Below the pieces are notes generated by a model. That model was given only the letters and a program-made list of their open reading frames with translations, was not told the origin of the DNA and did no database searches. The translations under genes were made by a program, and so were the position numbers. This document shows positions 1-8,089 of a stretch of 64,000 bases of DNA, in pieces (positions within the stretch are counted from its first letter, which is position 1; the number at the start of each line of letters is the position of its first letter). The DNA comes from Portibacter lacus (GTDB lineage: Bacteria; Bacteroidota; Bacteroidia; Chitinophagales; Saprospiraceae). The stretch is taken from assembly GCF_021533215.1 (NCBI RefSeq), contig NZ_JAJNKA010000012.1, forward strand, positions 157,187 through 221,186, written 5' to 3'.

Positions 1-794
1 TCGATCAGGCGGTCTATACATTGAAAAATAATATCTCCATTAACATTGCTATGCGATTCCGAAAGCACGACGACTGAAGGATCTTCGGCAAGTTGGTTGA
101 TCTTTTTATTTATCACATCATTGTTAGGTAGCATTCCACAGATGATCATTTTCTTATCATGTGATGCCCAGATTGCCTGTAATTCCTTTAAACTAGAGTT
201 GGTTAAGGTTCTCCTTGTTTCTACTGGTGTAATGATTTTAGGAAGGTGATCATTTGCTTCCCTATCATACAATGGTTCTTCCAGCGGAATATTGATATGA
301 ACAGGACCAGGAACTGCACTATGAGCCAGATTAATCGCTTCATTTATGATTCGATCATTATACCATTGGTCCTCTTTAGTATGGATGCTTTGAGGAAGCT
401 GAAAACTTTTCAAAACGTAGTTGTCATAGATGTTTTGCTGACGTAAACTTTGTCCAGCACCTTGGTCTATCCATTGTACAGGGCGATCGGCAGTCAGAAT
501 AATCATCGGAATTCTTTGATAATAAGCTTCCGCAATGGCTGGGGCGTAATTCAAGGTTGCTGTTCCAGAAGTACAGCAGATTACACTGGCTATCCTGGAT
601 TGTTGAGCAAGACCTAACGCAAAAAAGCCAGCAACCCTTTCATCTGTAATTTGGAAGTGATGAAAGTTTTTATTGTTGTCAAATTCAATAGCCAGAGGAG
701 CATTACGAGATCCTGGAGAAAGTACAATATTCTTTATATCCTTTAGTTCACAGATCTTAACAAGAGACTGTACTGATTTTTTTGTTGTCGACAT
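1..794 (-). CDS. menD: MenD, SEPHCHC synthase (menaquinone pathway), 3' end cut by window edge
   Basis: Thiamine-diphosphate enzyme that joins 2-oxoglutarate to isochorismate in menaquinone synthesis, acting in the cytoplasm. Translating the minus strand from the ATG at 794 gives about 264 residues of open frame up to the edge. The N-terminal SPGSRNAPLAI motif is typical of MenD, followed by TDERVAGFFALGLA and CCTSGTA, both characteristic of the ThDP-enzyme PYR domain, and by TADRP. The start overlaps the last 38 bases of menF in another frame, so the two are co-transcribed and probably translationally coupled; MenF makes the substrate of MenD. The C-terminal ThDP-binding half lies outside the window. 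Confidence 0.95.
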   Translation of the reverse strand, partial: MSTTKKSVQSLVKICELKDIKNIVLSPGSRNAPLAIEFDNNKNFHHFQITDERVAGFFALGLAQQSRIASVICCTSGTATLNYAPAIAEAYYQRIPMIILTADRPVQWIDQGAGQSLRQQNIYDNYVLKSFQLPQSIHTKEDQWYNDRIINEAINLAHSAVPGPVHINIPLEEPLYDREANDHLPKIITPVETRRTLTNSSLKELQAIWASHDKKMIICGMLPNNDVINKKINQLAEDPSVVVLSESHSNVNGDIIFQCIDRLI

Positions 795-1848
795 GTTTTG
801 GTAAAATATCGGTCAAGGTAGACATTTTTACATTTGTTTCTTCCCATTCCTTATCAATATCTGATTCAGGTGTAATTCCACCACCTCCGAAAAATGAAAC
901 TTGATGATTAGCAATTTTCATGCAACGTAGATTGATGAAAAGGTTAAATTGGTTGATATCATCTACATATCCTAAGAAACCACAATAATAGGATCTCTCA
1001 TGCTGCTCCACTTCATAGATTAAGTCTAAAGATTGTTCTTGGGGCAGCCCAGAAATAGCTGGAGTAGGGTGGAGTTTATTTAAAAAAGGGACAATGCTTT
1101 GCGGAGGGATTTCTATCTCAAAGTCTGATTTTAAATGATATACCTTGCCCGTATTATTTGTTCTTACACTAGACTTTTCGAAAGGCAAATCCATAGATTC
1201 GCAAAGGGATATAATGTGCTTTTCTACCAATCGGTGTTCATCTATCTCTTTTCGAGTCCATTCTGGAGCGGCCTTCTTTGGATCTATTTTTAAAGTACCA
1301 GCAAGAGCAACTGTTTTTGCTTTTTGCTGATGATAGGAGAGTAATAATTCTGGACTTGCTCCCATCCATATTCCATCCCCAGGAATGTGAACTACATACA
1401 CAAAAGCCTTAGGGTAATGGTCGATTAAGTTTTCAAAAAAGGATTCGATATTTAATTCGCCAGATAATTCTTCCGTTTTGATTCTGGAGTAAATAGCTTT
1501 CTTAATACCTTGACTCTTAAATGTTTCTAAATACTTGTTGAGGTCTTTGATGTACTCTTCTTGTCCTACTTCATACAGCAATTGAGGTCTGATTTCAGGT
1601 GCGTTTAATGTAGGCAAATCTAAATCTTGCTTTTCCTTTGAATGATAGTCGAAAATATAATCAGGAGAGAAAAATAAGGGAGAGGATTCCTCTCTTTTTG
1701 AAAATGGAAAGATGTAAAATCCTTTTTGAGATATTGTAAGATCATCAACCAAAGAAAGCGGTGATTTCTGGATAATAAAAGTTGTTTCTTGTCCAGGTTC
1801 TCTGAAAATTACAAAAGGAATATTTTTAGATATTAAGTCTTTGACCAT
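757..1848 (-). CDS. menF: Isochorismate synthase
   Basis: Converts chorismate to isochorismate, the entry step of menaquinone synthesis. About 363 residues of chorismate-binding fold: GASPELLL near the middle, AGTLK, then LHPTPAISGLP, YYCGFLGYV and FFGGGGITPESD near the C-terminus, all hallmark motifs of the MenF/EntC/PabB family; the LHPTPA block fits isochorismate synthase. An upstream in-frame ATG at 1938 would add 30 hydrophobic residues, but it lies upstream of a TAnnTTTG promoter element at 1909-1916, so I place the start at 1848 (MVKDLISKN). The 3' end overlaps menD by 38 bases. menF-menD order is usual in Bacteroidota. Confidence 0.93.
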   Translation of the reverse strand: MVKDLISKNIPFVIFREPGQETTFIIQKSPLSLVDDLTISQKGFYIFPFSKREESSPLFFSPDYIFDYHSKEKQDLDLPTLNAPEIRPQLLYEVGQEEYIKDLNKYLETFKSQGIKKAIYSRIKTEELSGELNIESFFENLIDHYPKAFVYVVHIPGDGIWMGASPELLLSYHQQKAKTVALAGTLKIDPKKAAPEWTRKEIDEHRLVEKHIISLCESMDLPFEKSSVRTNNTGKVYHLKSDFEIEIPPQSIVPFLNKLHPTPAISGLPQEQSLDLIYEVEQHERSYYCGFLGYVDDINQFNLFINLRCMKIANHQVSFFGGGGITPESDIDKEWEETNVKMSTLTDILPKHVDNKKISTVSC

Positions 1849-1908
1849 AACCGCTCTTTCTTGTCGTAAAATATAACAGTAAAAATGAAAAATTGTTATT
1901 TGAAAGGA

Positions 1909-1916
1909 CAAAAATA
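1909..1916 (-). promoter_or_regulatory. Candidate -7 promoter element of menF-menD
   Basis: Read on the minus strand this is TATTTTTG, an exact match to the Bacteroidetes primary-sigma -7 consensus TAnnTTTG. It would give a leader of roughly 50 bases before the menF start at 1848. I see no convincing -33 TTTG partner. Confidence 0.5.
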
Positions 1917-2013
1917 CATCGCTAAAGATGAAAGTCAATTAAAATATGATGAATTGGAATCTACTTCAAGTGAGATGTCTCATATTCACCATAATATAAG
2001 AGCATCTTTTTAT

Positions 2014-2021
2014 TACATTTG
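2014..2021 (+). promoter_or_regulatory. Candidate -7 promoter element of the S15 peptidase gene
   Basis: TACATTTG matches TAnnTTTG exactly, 25 bases before the ATG at 2047. It stands back to back with the menF element, as expected for a divergent intergenic region. No clear -33 element. Confidence 0.5.
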
Positions 2022-2046
2022 TAAGCTTGATATAAAATAACTGAAT

Positions 2047-3864
2047 ATGAATTATAGAATCCTGATTTTCCTTTTCACATTGACGATAACTCAAATGAGC
2101 TTCGCTCAAGTCGGTCCAATTATAGAAAATGGAGAAGCTCAAATAGTACCTGAATTTTCTGATAGAACTAAATACATCAGACACGATCTATGGGTAGAAA
2201 CAGAATTTGATACAGATGGAGATGGAATACTAGATAGAATGCATGTGGATGTAACGCGACCGTGGCAGACAGATTCTATGGATTTGAAACTTCCAGTTAT
2301 TTATGCAAGTAGTCCTTATTATGCAGGGACACAAGGAAATGTTCCGGGAGCATTTTGGGATGTGCGTCATGAGCTTGGAGAGAAAGCTGGACCTAGAACT
2401 CAAGCACCAGTTAAACGAAGAGGAGAAAGACCAGTCATTTCTAATGATGAAATTGACAAGTGGGTACCAAGAGGTTATATTGTTGTACACTCTTCTTCTC
2501 CAGGAACCGGACTTTCGGATGGTGTTCCAACTGTGGGTGGTGATAATGAATCATTAGGGCCTAAATCAGTTATCGAATGGTTGTCAGGAAAGGATAATGG
2601 TTATACAGAAGGAAAAGGTGGTGAGAAAGTGAAAGCTTTTTGGTCTACAGGAAAAGTAGGAATGACGGGAACGTCTTACAATGGCACTTTGCCACTTGCA
2701 GCAGCGACTACAGGAGTGGAAGGATTAAAAGCGATCATTCCGATTGCACCTAATACATCTTATTATCACTACTACCGATCGAATGGCTTGGTAAGGTCAC
2801 CTGGGGGATACTTAGGGGAAGATATCGATGTACTTTTTGATTTTATTTACAGCGGTGACGAAAGCAAGCGGCCATATGGAATGGCTACTGTAAGAGATAA
2901 AGAAATGGCAGAAGGAATGGACCGGGAGACTGGAGATTATAACGATTTCTGGGCAGGAAGAGATTATGTGAATGATATGGGACCGATGAAGGCTGCATTA
3001 TTAATGTCTCATGGTTTTAATGACTGGAATGTAATGCCTGAGCATAGTTATAGAATATACAAAGCTGCGAAAGAGAAAGGGATTCCACATATGGCATACT
3101 ACCACCAAAATGGCCACGGAGGTCCACCGCCATTATGGTTAATGAATAAGTGGTTTACGAAGTACTTACATGGTGTAGATAATGGTGTAGAAAAACTTCC
3201 TAGAGCGTACATCGTAAGAGAAAATGATGATCGTGAGAAACCAACAGAATATGCTGATTATCCGAATCCAGATGCGAAAGATGTTGATCTTTATCTTACG
3301 CCAGGTGCTCCTGAGACAGGAAGCCTTTCGTTAAATAAAGGTGCAGGTGGAAAAGAAACGCTTGTTGATAATTTTTCATTTGATGGAGCTTCATTGGCTA
3401 AAGCGGAGATTACGAATCACCGATTGCTTTACCTCACTCCAGTGCTTGAAAAACCAGTTCATATTTCTGGGGAAGCAAAAATTAACATCAAACTTGCAGC
3501 TAATGCTAAGGCTGCAAATTTATCTGTATGGTTAGTTTCACTACCTTGGAATGATGGAAGAAGATCTAAAATCACAGATAATATCATCACAAGAGGATGG
3601 GCTGATCCACAGAATCATCGATCTATTTCAGAAAGTGATCCACTTGTACCAGGAAAGTTTTATGAGTTCTCTTTTAATTTACAACCTGATGATCAGATCA
3701 TCAGAAAAGGACAACAAATAGGGCTGATGATATTTTCAAGTGATAAGGAATTTACTTTATGGCCAGATCCAGGAACAGAACTTACAGTAGATCTAGGAAG
3801 TACGGTTTTGACTTTGCCAGTAGTAGGTGGAGAAAAAGCACTTCAGGAAGCCATAGTTGAGTAA
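2047..3864 (+). CDS. Secreted S15-family peptidase (X-Pro dipeptidyl-peptidase / CocE-like hydrolase)
   Basis: Exported serine hydrolase of 605 residues, likely releasing X-Pro dipeptides from peptides in the periplasm or outside. A signal peptide covers residues 1-20 (cleavage before QVGP). The alpha/beta-hydrolase core carries the nucleophile in GMTGTSYNG (Ser210), the acid in HGFNDWNV (Asp326) and His357 in NGHGG. Residues from about 400 to the end form the C-terminal jelly-roll domain of the S15/CocE family. Monocistronic, preceded by its own promoter element. Specificity (X-Pro against acyl-ester or beta-lactam substrates) cannot be read from sequence, but the many other peptidases in the window favour a peptide substrate. 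Confidence 0.88.
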   Translation: MNYRILIFLFTLTITQMSFAQVGPIIENGEAQIVPEFSDRTKYIRHDLWVETEFDTDGDGILDRMHVDVTRPWQTDSMDLKLPVIYASSPYYAGTQGNVPGAFWDVRHELGEKAGPRTQAPVKRRGERPVISNDEIDKWVPRGYIVVHSSSPGTGLSDGVPTVGGDNESLGPKSVIEWLSGKDNGYTEGKGGEKVKAFWSTGKVGMTGTSYNGTLPLAAATTGVEGLKAIIPIAPNTSYYHYYRSNGLVRSPGGYLGEDIDVLFDFIYSGDESKRPYGMATVRDKEMAEGMDRETGDYNDFWAGRDYVNDMGPMKAALLMSHGFNDWNVMPEHSYRIYKAAKEKGIPHMAYYHQNGHGGPPPLWLMNKWFTKYLHGVDNGVEKLPRAYIVRENDDREKPTEYADYPNPDAKDVDLYLTPGAPETGSLSLNKGAGGKETLVDNFSFDGASLAKAEITNHRLLYLTPVLEKPVHISGEAKINIKLAANAKAANLSVWLVSLPWNDGRRSKITDNIITRGWADPQNHRSISESDPLVPGKFYEFSFNLQPDDQIIRKGQQIGLMIFSSDKEFTLWPDPGTELTVDLGSTVLTLPVVGGEKALQEAIVE

Positions 3865-3868
3865 AAAC

Positions 3869-3884
3869 CAAATCATTAGATTTG
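3869..3884 (+). terminator. Weak hairpin after the S15 peptidase gene
   Basis: CAAATC and GATTTG form a 6-bp stem with a 4-base loop just after the stop codon at 3864, followed by ATTTTA. Short and AT-rich, so only a possible terminator. Confidence 0.3.
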
Positions 3885-3973
3885 ATTTTAGAAGATTTGT
3901 TATGAAAAAATCCTAGCAAAACATTCAGTAAAATTAGGCCATTGTGTGAGAACAATATATAATTTTTCTTAAA

Positions 3974-4138
3974 CTAAGTAAGGTTATGAATTTCTTCAAA
4001 ATACCATGCCATATCTTCTTCGAAACGGAGAATCTCAGCCAATGATTGAGTGTCAATTTCCACATCTAGATTATTATTAACCTTATTAATTGTATCTGAG
4101 AAATCATACTTCATTTTGCTTAAATTATTTCGTTCCAT
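3974..4138 (-). CDS. Very small acidic protein, unknown
   Basis: Not recognised. An acidic, probably helical protein of 54 residues from the ATG at 4138 (MERNNLSKMK...), rich in Asp and Glu, ending EEDMAWYFEEIHNLT. No signal peptide or membrane segment. I choose 4138 rather than the in-frame ATG at 4159 because the stop of the preceding small gene (4140-4142) sits one base before it, a TAATATG arrangement that implies translational coupling. It lies on the same strand as the heme oxygenase/phytochrome genes, but a large inverted repeat separates them. It could be spurious; the tight coupling with a second small frame argues that it is real. Confidence 0.4.
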   Translation of the reverse strand: MERNNLSKMKYDFSDTINKVNNNLDVEIDTQSLAEILRFEEDMAWYFEEIHNLT

Positions 4139-4139
4139 A

Positions 4140-4328
4140 TTACACTCTAAATATTTCATCGAATTTTAGTATCAAGAGTTCAAGTTTGGAAATTAACTCT
4201 TCTTCATTAAAATTATAAACTTGAAAATTGTTCTTCAATTGAACTTTCTGAAAAAGTGCAGTATCTTTTTTGTCAACATTAAGAACATTGTTCGGTACTG
4301 TTTCTAATTTCATCATTCTAGCTTCCAT
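4140..4328 (-). CDS. Very small protein, unknown, coupled to the next small gene
   Basis: Not recognised. It encodes 62 residues: a polar N-terminal half (KLETVPNNVLNVDKKDTALF) and a C-terminal amphipathic helix (EEELISKLELLILKFDEIF). No export signal. Starts MEARMMKLE, so ATGs at 4328, 4316 or 4313 are all possible. It ends one base before the start of the 54-residue gene. Size, pairing and helical character resemble small regulatory or immunity-type pairs, but nothing in the sequence assigns a function. Confidence 0.4.
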   Translation of the reverse strand: MEARMMKLETVPNNVLNVDKKDTALFQKVQLKNNFQVYNFNEEELISKLELLILKFDEIFRV

Positions 4329-4433
4329 TGTGGTTAATATTAAAGTGATTAATTTACAATCCCATTAACCAAGTTTGTGCCAATTTTTTAAGTAGTTGAT
4401 ATTTAGTGAGTTACGAAGATGTGCCAAGGGGTA

Positions 4434-4473
4434 TATTGATTAAATATGAGAATTTGATGATATTTAATCAATA
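4434..4473 (-). terminator. Perfect 14-bp inverted repeat after the heme oxygenase gene
   Basis: TATTGATTAAATAT (4434-4447) is exactly complementary to ATATTTAATCAATA (4460-4473), with a 12-base spacer. It sits immediately after the heme oxygenase stop codon (4475-4477) on the minus strand. The position suggests a transcript end or 3' stabilising hairpin for the phytochrome operon. There is no U-tract and the stem is almost pure A/T, so an operator for the small genes downstream is an alternative. Confidence 0.45.
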
Positions 4474-4474
4474 A

Positions 4475-5053
4475 CTAAGTGTTGGATTGGATTTGAAATA
4501 TTTGTTCAAAAATTAGTTTGCTGTAAGTGCTTAACTCTTCATCTGTAATGGTCATAGGGTAGTATTGAATTTCTTTTTTGAATTCATTCCATCTAGGTTG
4601 CAAGTGCGACATTTTTTCAAGAAAAATGGTTGAAGCTTCTGGTATATTTTGACTTACATATTTTAGAATCATCATGGAGCCTAAGCTACTTCCTAAAAAA
4701 GTATATAAAAGAGCGATAAGGTAATCTGGATGATAGGATTGATCAGAGATAGGTGTAATAGATGATTCTGTTTTTTCTATTTCTAAATTTAAAAAATTGA
4801 GACGAATATCTTCAGCTAATTCAGTTAATCCTAAATCAAAATCGAGAAAATGATAAAGTTGCGAATCTGAAAAATTTATCTTTTCACTAAACAACATTTG
4901 ATTAGTTTGTCTAGTAACGAGGAGCCAATTTTGATAATCCTTTAAATCAAAAGTTTTATTTCTGATTTTGTTGCCGATGCCTCCATTATCAAGTTTTTGG
5001 TGAATTGGCATGGTAGCCGCTCTTAGCAGGTCTAGAATAGGACTAGATGACAT
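4475..5053 (-). CDS. Heme oxygenase, bacteriophytochrome-associated (BphO type)
   Basis: Opens heme to biliverdin, the chromophore of the phytochrome two genes upstream. The protein is 192 residues from the ATG at 5053. The proximal heme ligand is His18 in TMPIHQKLD. The distal-helix glycine-rich segment is GSSLGSMMILKYV, which keeps the small residues that line the heme pocket. I prefer 5053 to the ATG at 5089 because it leaves only an 11-base overlap with the response regulator and starts directly before the conserved LLRAAT helix. No signal peptide: cytoplasmic. Co-transcription with bphP and the regulator is clear from the overlap. Distinguishing it from the fused or plant-type enzymes is not needed, since the bacterial family fold is evident. 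Confidence 0.85.
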   Translation of the reverse strand: MSSSPILDLLRAATMPIHQKLDNGGIGNKIRNKTFDLKDYQNWLLVTRQTNQMLFSEKINFSDSQLYHFLDFDLGLTELAEDIRLNFLNLEIEKTESSITPISDQSYHPDYLIALLYTFLGSSLGSMMILKYVSQNIPEASTIFLEKMSHLQPRWNEFKKEIQYYPMTITDEELSTYSKLIFEQIFQIQSNT

Positions 5054-5576
5054 TTTGGATATTGTTTTCGATAATTTTGAGGCATTCAAGTATTTGTTCT
5101 TTAGGAGCGTTTAACTCTAATTTCCTGCTAGCTTTTTGCACATTTAATCTGATGAGATTTAAGTATTCACTTTTATCAAGATCAGCTTTTATCTGAGCTT
5201 TACCTTCTTCTAAGATATTAAAAACAGTTCTGTAAAGGTCTTGAATATTGTCTTTTAGCACATAACCATTTGCTCCTTTAAGGATTGTTTGAGCAACTTT
5301 TTCCTCGTTATTAAGCGCACCAGTTACAAAGATAAAGGGAACATTCCATGATTTTCGTGATTCTATTAAAATATCTAGTCCATTACAATCTCTCATTTCA
5401 TAATCGCAAAGGATGATATCCGGTTTAACCCAAGTAACTCGCTCTTTATAATCTGCAAGTCCTTCACCAAGAATGAAGGTGGCATTCGGAAAATGTTTCT
5501 TAAGCTTTGCTTTTATAAGTTCTCTATCCGAACTTGTGTCGTCTATAATTAATATGTTTATAATTTCGTCGTTCAT
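5043..5576 (-). CDS. Single-domain response regulator of the phytochrome operon
   Basis: CheY-like receiver of 177 residues. The acidic pair is Asp12-Asp13, the phosphoacceptor Asp58 in ILCDYEM, the Thr85 switch residue in FVTGA and the conserved Lys108 in VLKD. After the receiver (about residues 1-125) there is a helical tail of ~50 residues with no recognisable DNA-binding or enzyme domain. It therefore probably relays phosphate from the adjacent phytochrome kinase to a partner protein. Its 3' end overlaps the heme oxygenase gene, and the kinase gene ends 109 bases upstream. Confidence 0.88.
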   Translation of the reverse strand: MNDEIINILIIDDTSSDRELIKAKLKKHFPNATFILGEGLADYKERVTWVKPDIILCDYEMRDCNGLDILIESRKSWNVPFIFVTGALNNEEKVAQTILKGANGYVLKDNIQDLYRTVFNILEEGKAQIKADLDKSEYLNLIRLNVQKASRKLELNAPKEQILECLKIIENNIQNVI

Positions 5577-5648
5577 GATCTTAATTATGAAGCAAGATAT
5601 TTATTATTCTGTCTAAAATAAATAATATTTCATATAAAAAATAATGCG

Positions 5649-5664
5649 ACACTTTTAAAAGTGT
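5649..5664. repeat. 16-bp perfect palindrome between bphP and the response regulator gene
   Basis: ACACTTTTAAAAGTGT is its own reverse complement. It lies in the 109-base gap between the kinase stop and the regulator start, a plausible operator or RNA-processing site. No known binding protein can be assigned. Confidence 0.5.
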
Positions 5665-5685
5665 TAGTGCTCTATACTTACTTAC

Positions 5686-7914
5686 TTACTTTCTATCTAA
5701 GAAATCCAGGGTTTTTTTATTTGTGGGAAGGGTTATGATAAATTTGCTACCATTCCCATTTTTATCAGTTATTTTGATTTCGCCCCCATGTCTTTCGACA
5801 GCTTTCTTTACAATAGAAAGTCCTATTCCACTTCCTTCATATTCATTATCACTTACTAACCTTCTAAAAAGCTCGAAGACTTTCTCTCGATATTTGACTG
5901 GGATCCCAATCCCATTGTCTGAATAATAAAATGTAGAATAATTATCATCCTTTTCACAATCAATTCGAATTAACGGTGATTCTCCTTTCGAGACATATTT
6001 TATACTGTTACTTATAAGATTAGAAAAAATTTGATGCATTAATCTAGAATCGCCATAAACTTTTGGTAATTGATCAGCAATTATTAATTGTGCATGAGGA
6101 GCGCCAATTTCAAAGTCTTTCCAGATTTCAAAAATAAAATTTTTAAGATTGATCTCATGAAAAAATAGCGCGTCATTGTTTAATTTTGAAAAACTTAAAA
6201 TATCCTCTATGAATTGTTTCATTCTATCCACGCCATTGCTGATCATGCCTAAGAGTTGCAGCCCATGTTCGTCCATTTTATCTTGATAATCTTCAGCTAA
6301 TATTTGAGTAAATCCTTCTATTGCTCTAAGGGGTGATTTTAGATCATGACTTACGGTATAGGTGAAACTTTCTAAACTTTTATAGGCATTATCAAGTTCT
6401 TTATTTAAGATAGTTAATTCTGTAAATTTTCTGTATAAAAGCTCTCGAATTTCGGACTTAATGAGATGTGCTAATTCAATGTCCTCATCGCTCCATGGAA
6501 CAGCAGTGTTTTTAGTTTTTCCTATCCATTTTTCGAATGATTTCCGAGGTGTTAAACGACCTTTTTCTTTATCAAACGTTTTTGTTTTATTCGGATTTCC
6601 AGCCCATTTTATTTCTAATTCTTGGGCTTCCCTAAAAAATATAATGTAATCTTTAGTATTTTCTGAAAGTTGAATAACAAGAATTCCTGCCATTTTATCA
6701 TCATAAATTTCCGTTGGAAGTACAGTTATACTCTTATTATAAGCTAATACATCGAAAGATTCTTTTTCATTCAACCAATTAACTAAACCATCTAATTTTT
6801 CTTGTGAAATTAAATGATTACTTCCTTTCGATGTGTCTTGACTTTTCAAATATATTCCTTTGGCATTAATTATGTCAAGTAGATTAGGTTTATTTTCAAT
6901 CAAACTATGCACTAGATTTTTGGAATCTAAAAGGTTGAATAAAATCTCTTGTTGGTTTACTGTTGCGGTTAATTTTTTTGTCCTAATTTCTTCCCTATTA
7001 AGATTTTTCAAATTACTTGAAATGAAATTTGATAGAAATTTAAGCGAATTCCGTTTTTTGAAATCTATTAGATTTGCTTTGGTATGATGACAAGCTATTA
7101 ATCCCCACAATTGATTCTCAAGAACTATCGCAACACTAAATGATGCAGTAACACCTATATTTTTAAGATATTCTAAATGTATCGGAGAGACACCTCTAAC
7201 ATGGACTTTTGATAAGTTAATTCCTTGTTCTGGGGTTTCCTTATTATTATTACGAATAATTAATTGCTCTGCATTAACATCAGCGATGGTTCTAATTGAT
7301 TCCTCAAAATAAAGCGCCCTAGCTTGTTCAGGAATATCGCTTGCAGGAAATTTTAATCCTAAATATGATGGCCGATGATCTGCCCTACGTTCTCTAATAA
7401 CCAGACCATTAAATTCCTGATCAAATTCATATATCATGATATGCTCATAATCAGTTATTTTATATACCTCCTCTAATACCTGATCTAGAAAAATATTTAG
7501 ATCTGGGGAGTTGGAAATTGATAAGATCGAGGATTGTAGCGCCTCGTTAAATTCGTGTTCAGAGGGTTTTGCTTCAAGTTCGAATTCTAAATAGATGAGG
7601 CCACCATCTTTATGCTTAATTAACAAGTATGACTTCTTATTTAGATTAATACTTTTTGGTTTCCAAGCATTTTCACTGGTTAAATCTTGCAGTTCACTAG
7701 GACTTAGAAATTTTAGTAAAAATTGAGTTAAGGAAGTTGATTTTAATTCTTCATAAACATTTTCAGAGACATGAAACCACTTGGTCATTTCTATATCTGT
7801 GACAAGTAAAATCCCATAAGATTGAATCCTACTTATTGATCGAATAGGTTCCGCATCACAATTTTTGATGTCATATGGTTGATTATAGTAGGGTTGCTCT
7901 TGGTTACTTCGCAT
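5686..7914 (-). CDS. bphP: Bacteriophytochrome histidine kinase
   Basis: Red/far-red photoreceptor kinase of 742 residues. The PAS domain starts with Cys19 in NCDAEPI, the position that binds biliverdin in bacterial phytochromes. The GAF domain (~150-310) carries KFPASDIPEQARALYF, the DIP chromophore-pocket motif. The PHY domain (~330-500) has the tongue motif TPRKSFEKW and KWAGNPNK. HisKA follows with phosphoacceptor His523 in TVSHDLKSPLRA, then HATPase with NLISNSIKY (N box), SDNGIGIP and GSGIGLSIVKKA. No membrane segment: cytoplasmic. First gene of an operon with the response regulator and heme oxygenase. Oddity: the usual EPIHxPGxIQxHG stretch reads EPIRSISRIQSYG. Confidence 0.95.
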   Translation of the reverse strand: MRSNQEQPYYNQPYDIKNCDAEPIRSISRIQSYGILLVTDIEMTKWFHVSENVYEELKSTSLTQFLLKFLSPSELQDLTSENAWKPKSINLNKKSYLLIKHKDGGLIYLEFELEAKPSEHEFNEALQSSILSISNSPDLNIFLDQVLEEVYKITDYEHIMIYEFDQEFNGLVIRERRADHRPSYLGLKFPASDIPEQARALYFEESIRTIADVNAEQLIIRNNNKETPEQGINLSKVHVRGVSPIHLEYLKNIGVTASFSVAIVLENQLWGLIACHHTKANLIDFKKRNSLKFLSNFISSNLKNLNREEIRTKKLTATVNQQEILFNLLDSKNLVHSLIENKPNLLDIINAKGIYLKSQDTSKGSNHLISQEKLDGLVNWLNEKESFDVLAYNKSITVLPTEIYDDKMAGILVIQLSENTKDYIIFFREAQELEIKWAGNPNKTKTFDKEKGRLTPRKSFEKWIGKTKNTAVPWSDEDIELAHLIKSEIRELLYRKFTELTILNKELDNAYKSLESFTYTVSHDLKSPLRAIEGFTQILAEDYQDKMDEHGLQLLGMISNGVDRMKQFIEDILSFSKLNNDALFFHEINLKNFIFEIWKDFEIGAPHAQLIIADQLPKVYGDSRLMHQIFSNLISNSIKYVSKGESPLIRIDCEKDDNYSTFYYSDNGIGIPVKYREKVFELFRRLVSDNEYEGSGIGLSIVKKAVERHGGEIKITDKNGNGSKFIITLPTNKKTLDFLDRK

Positions 7915-7965
7915 TGTTTACTTATTCTTACCCTTTTAAGCGAAGGGAGTAGAGTTCGTTCTTAA

Positions 7966-7973
7966 CAAAAGTA
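7966..7973 (-). promoter_or_regulatory. Candidate -7 promoter element of the phytochrome operon
   Basis: Minus-strand TACTTTTG fits TAnnTTTG, about 50 bases upstream of the bphP ATG at 7914. No -33 match, and no -24/-12 sigma-54 site visible in the 175-base divergent region. Confidence 0.45.
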
Positions 7974-8089
7974 GTTGGAAATTCTACATTTCATAATTTA
8001 TTTTCTTTTTATTTAGTTTATTTATTGAATCAATTTTATAGATTATTCTAAAGTTTACAAACATATTACCACTAGTAAGGAATGCTTCC

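Noticed and set aside
7915..8089. Sigma-54 promoter between bphP and the AAA+ regulator gene
   Set aside because: No GG-N10-GC pair at -24/-12 spacing on either strand.
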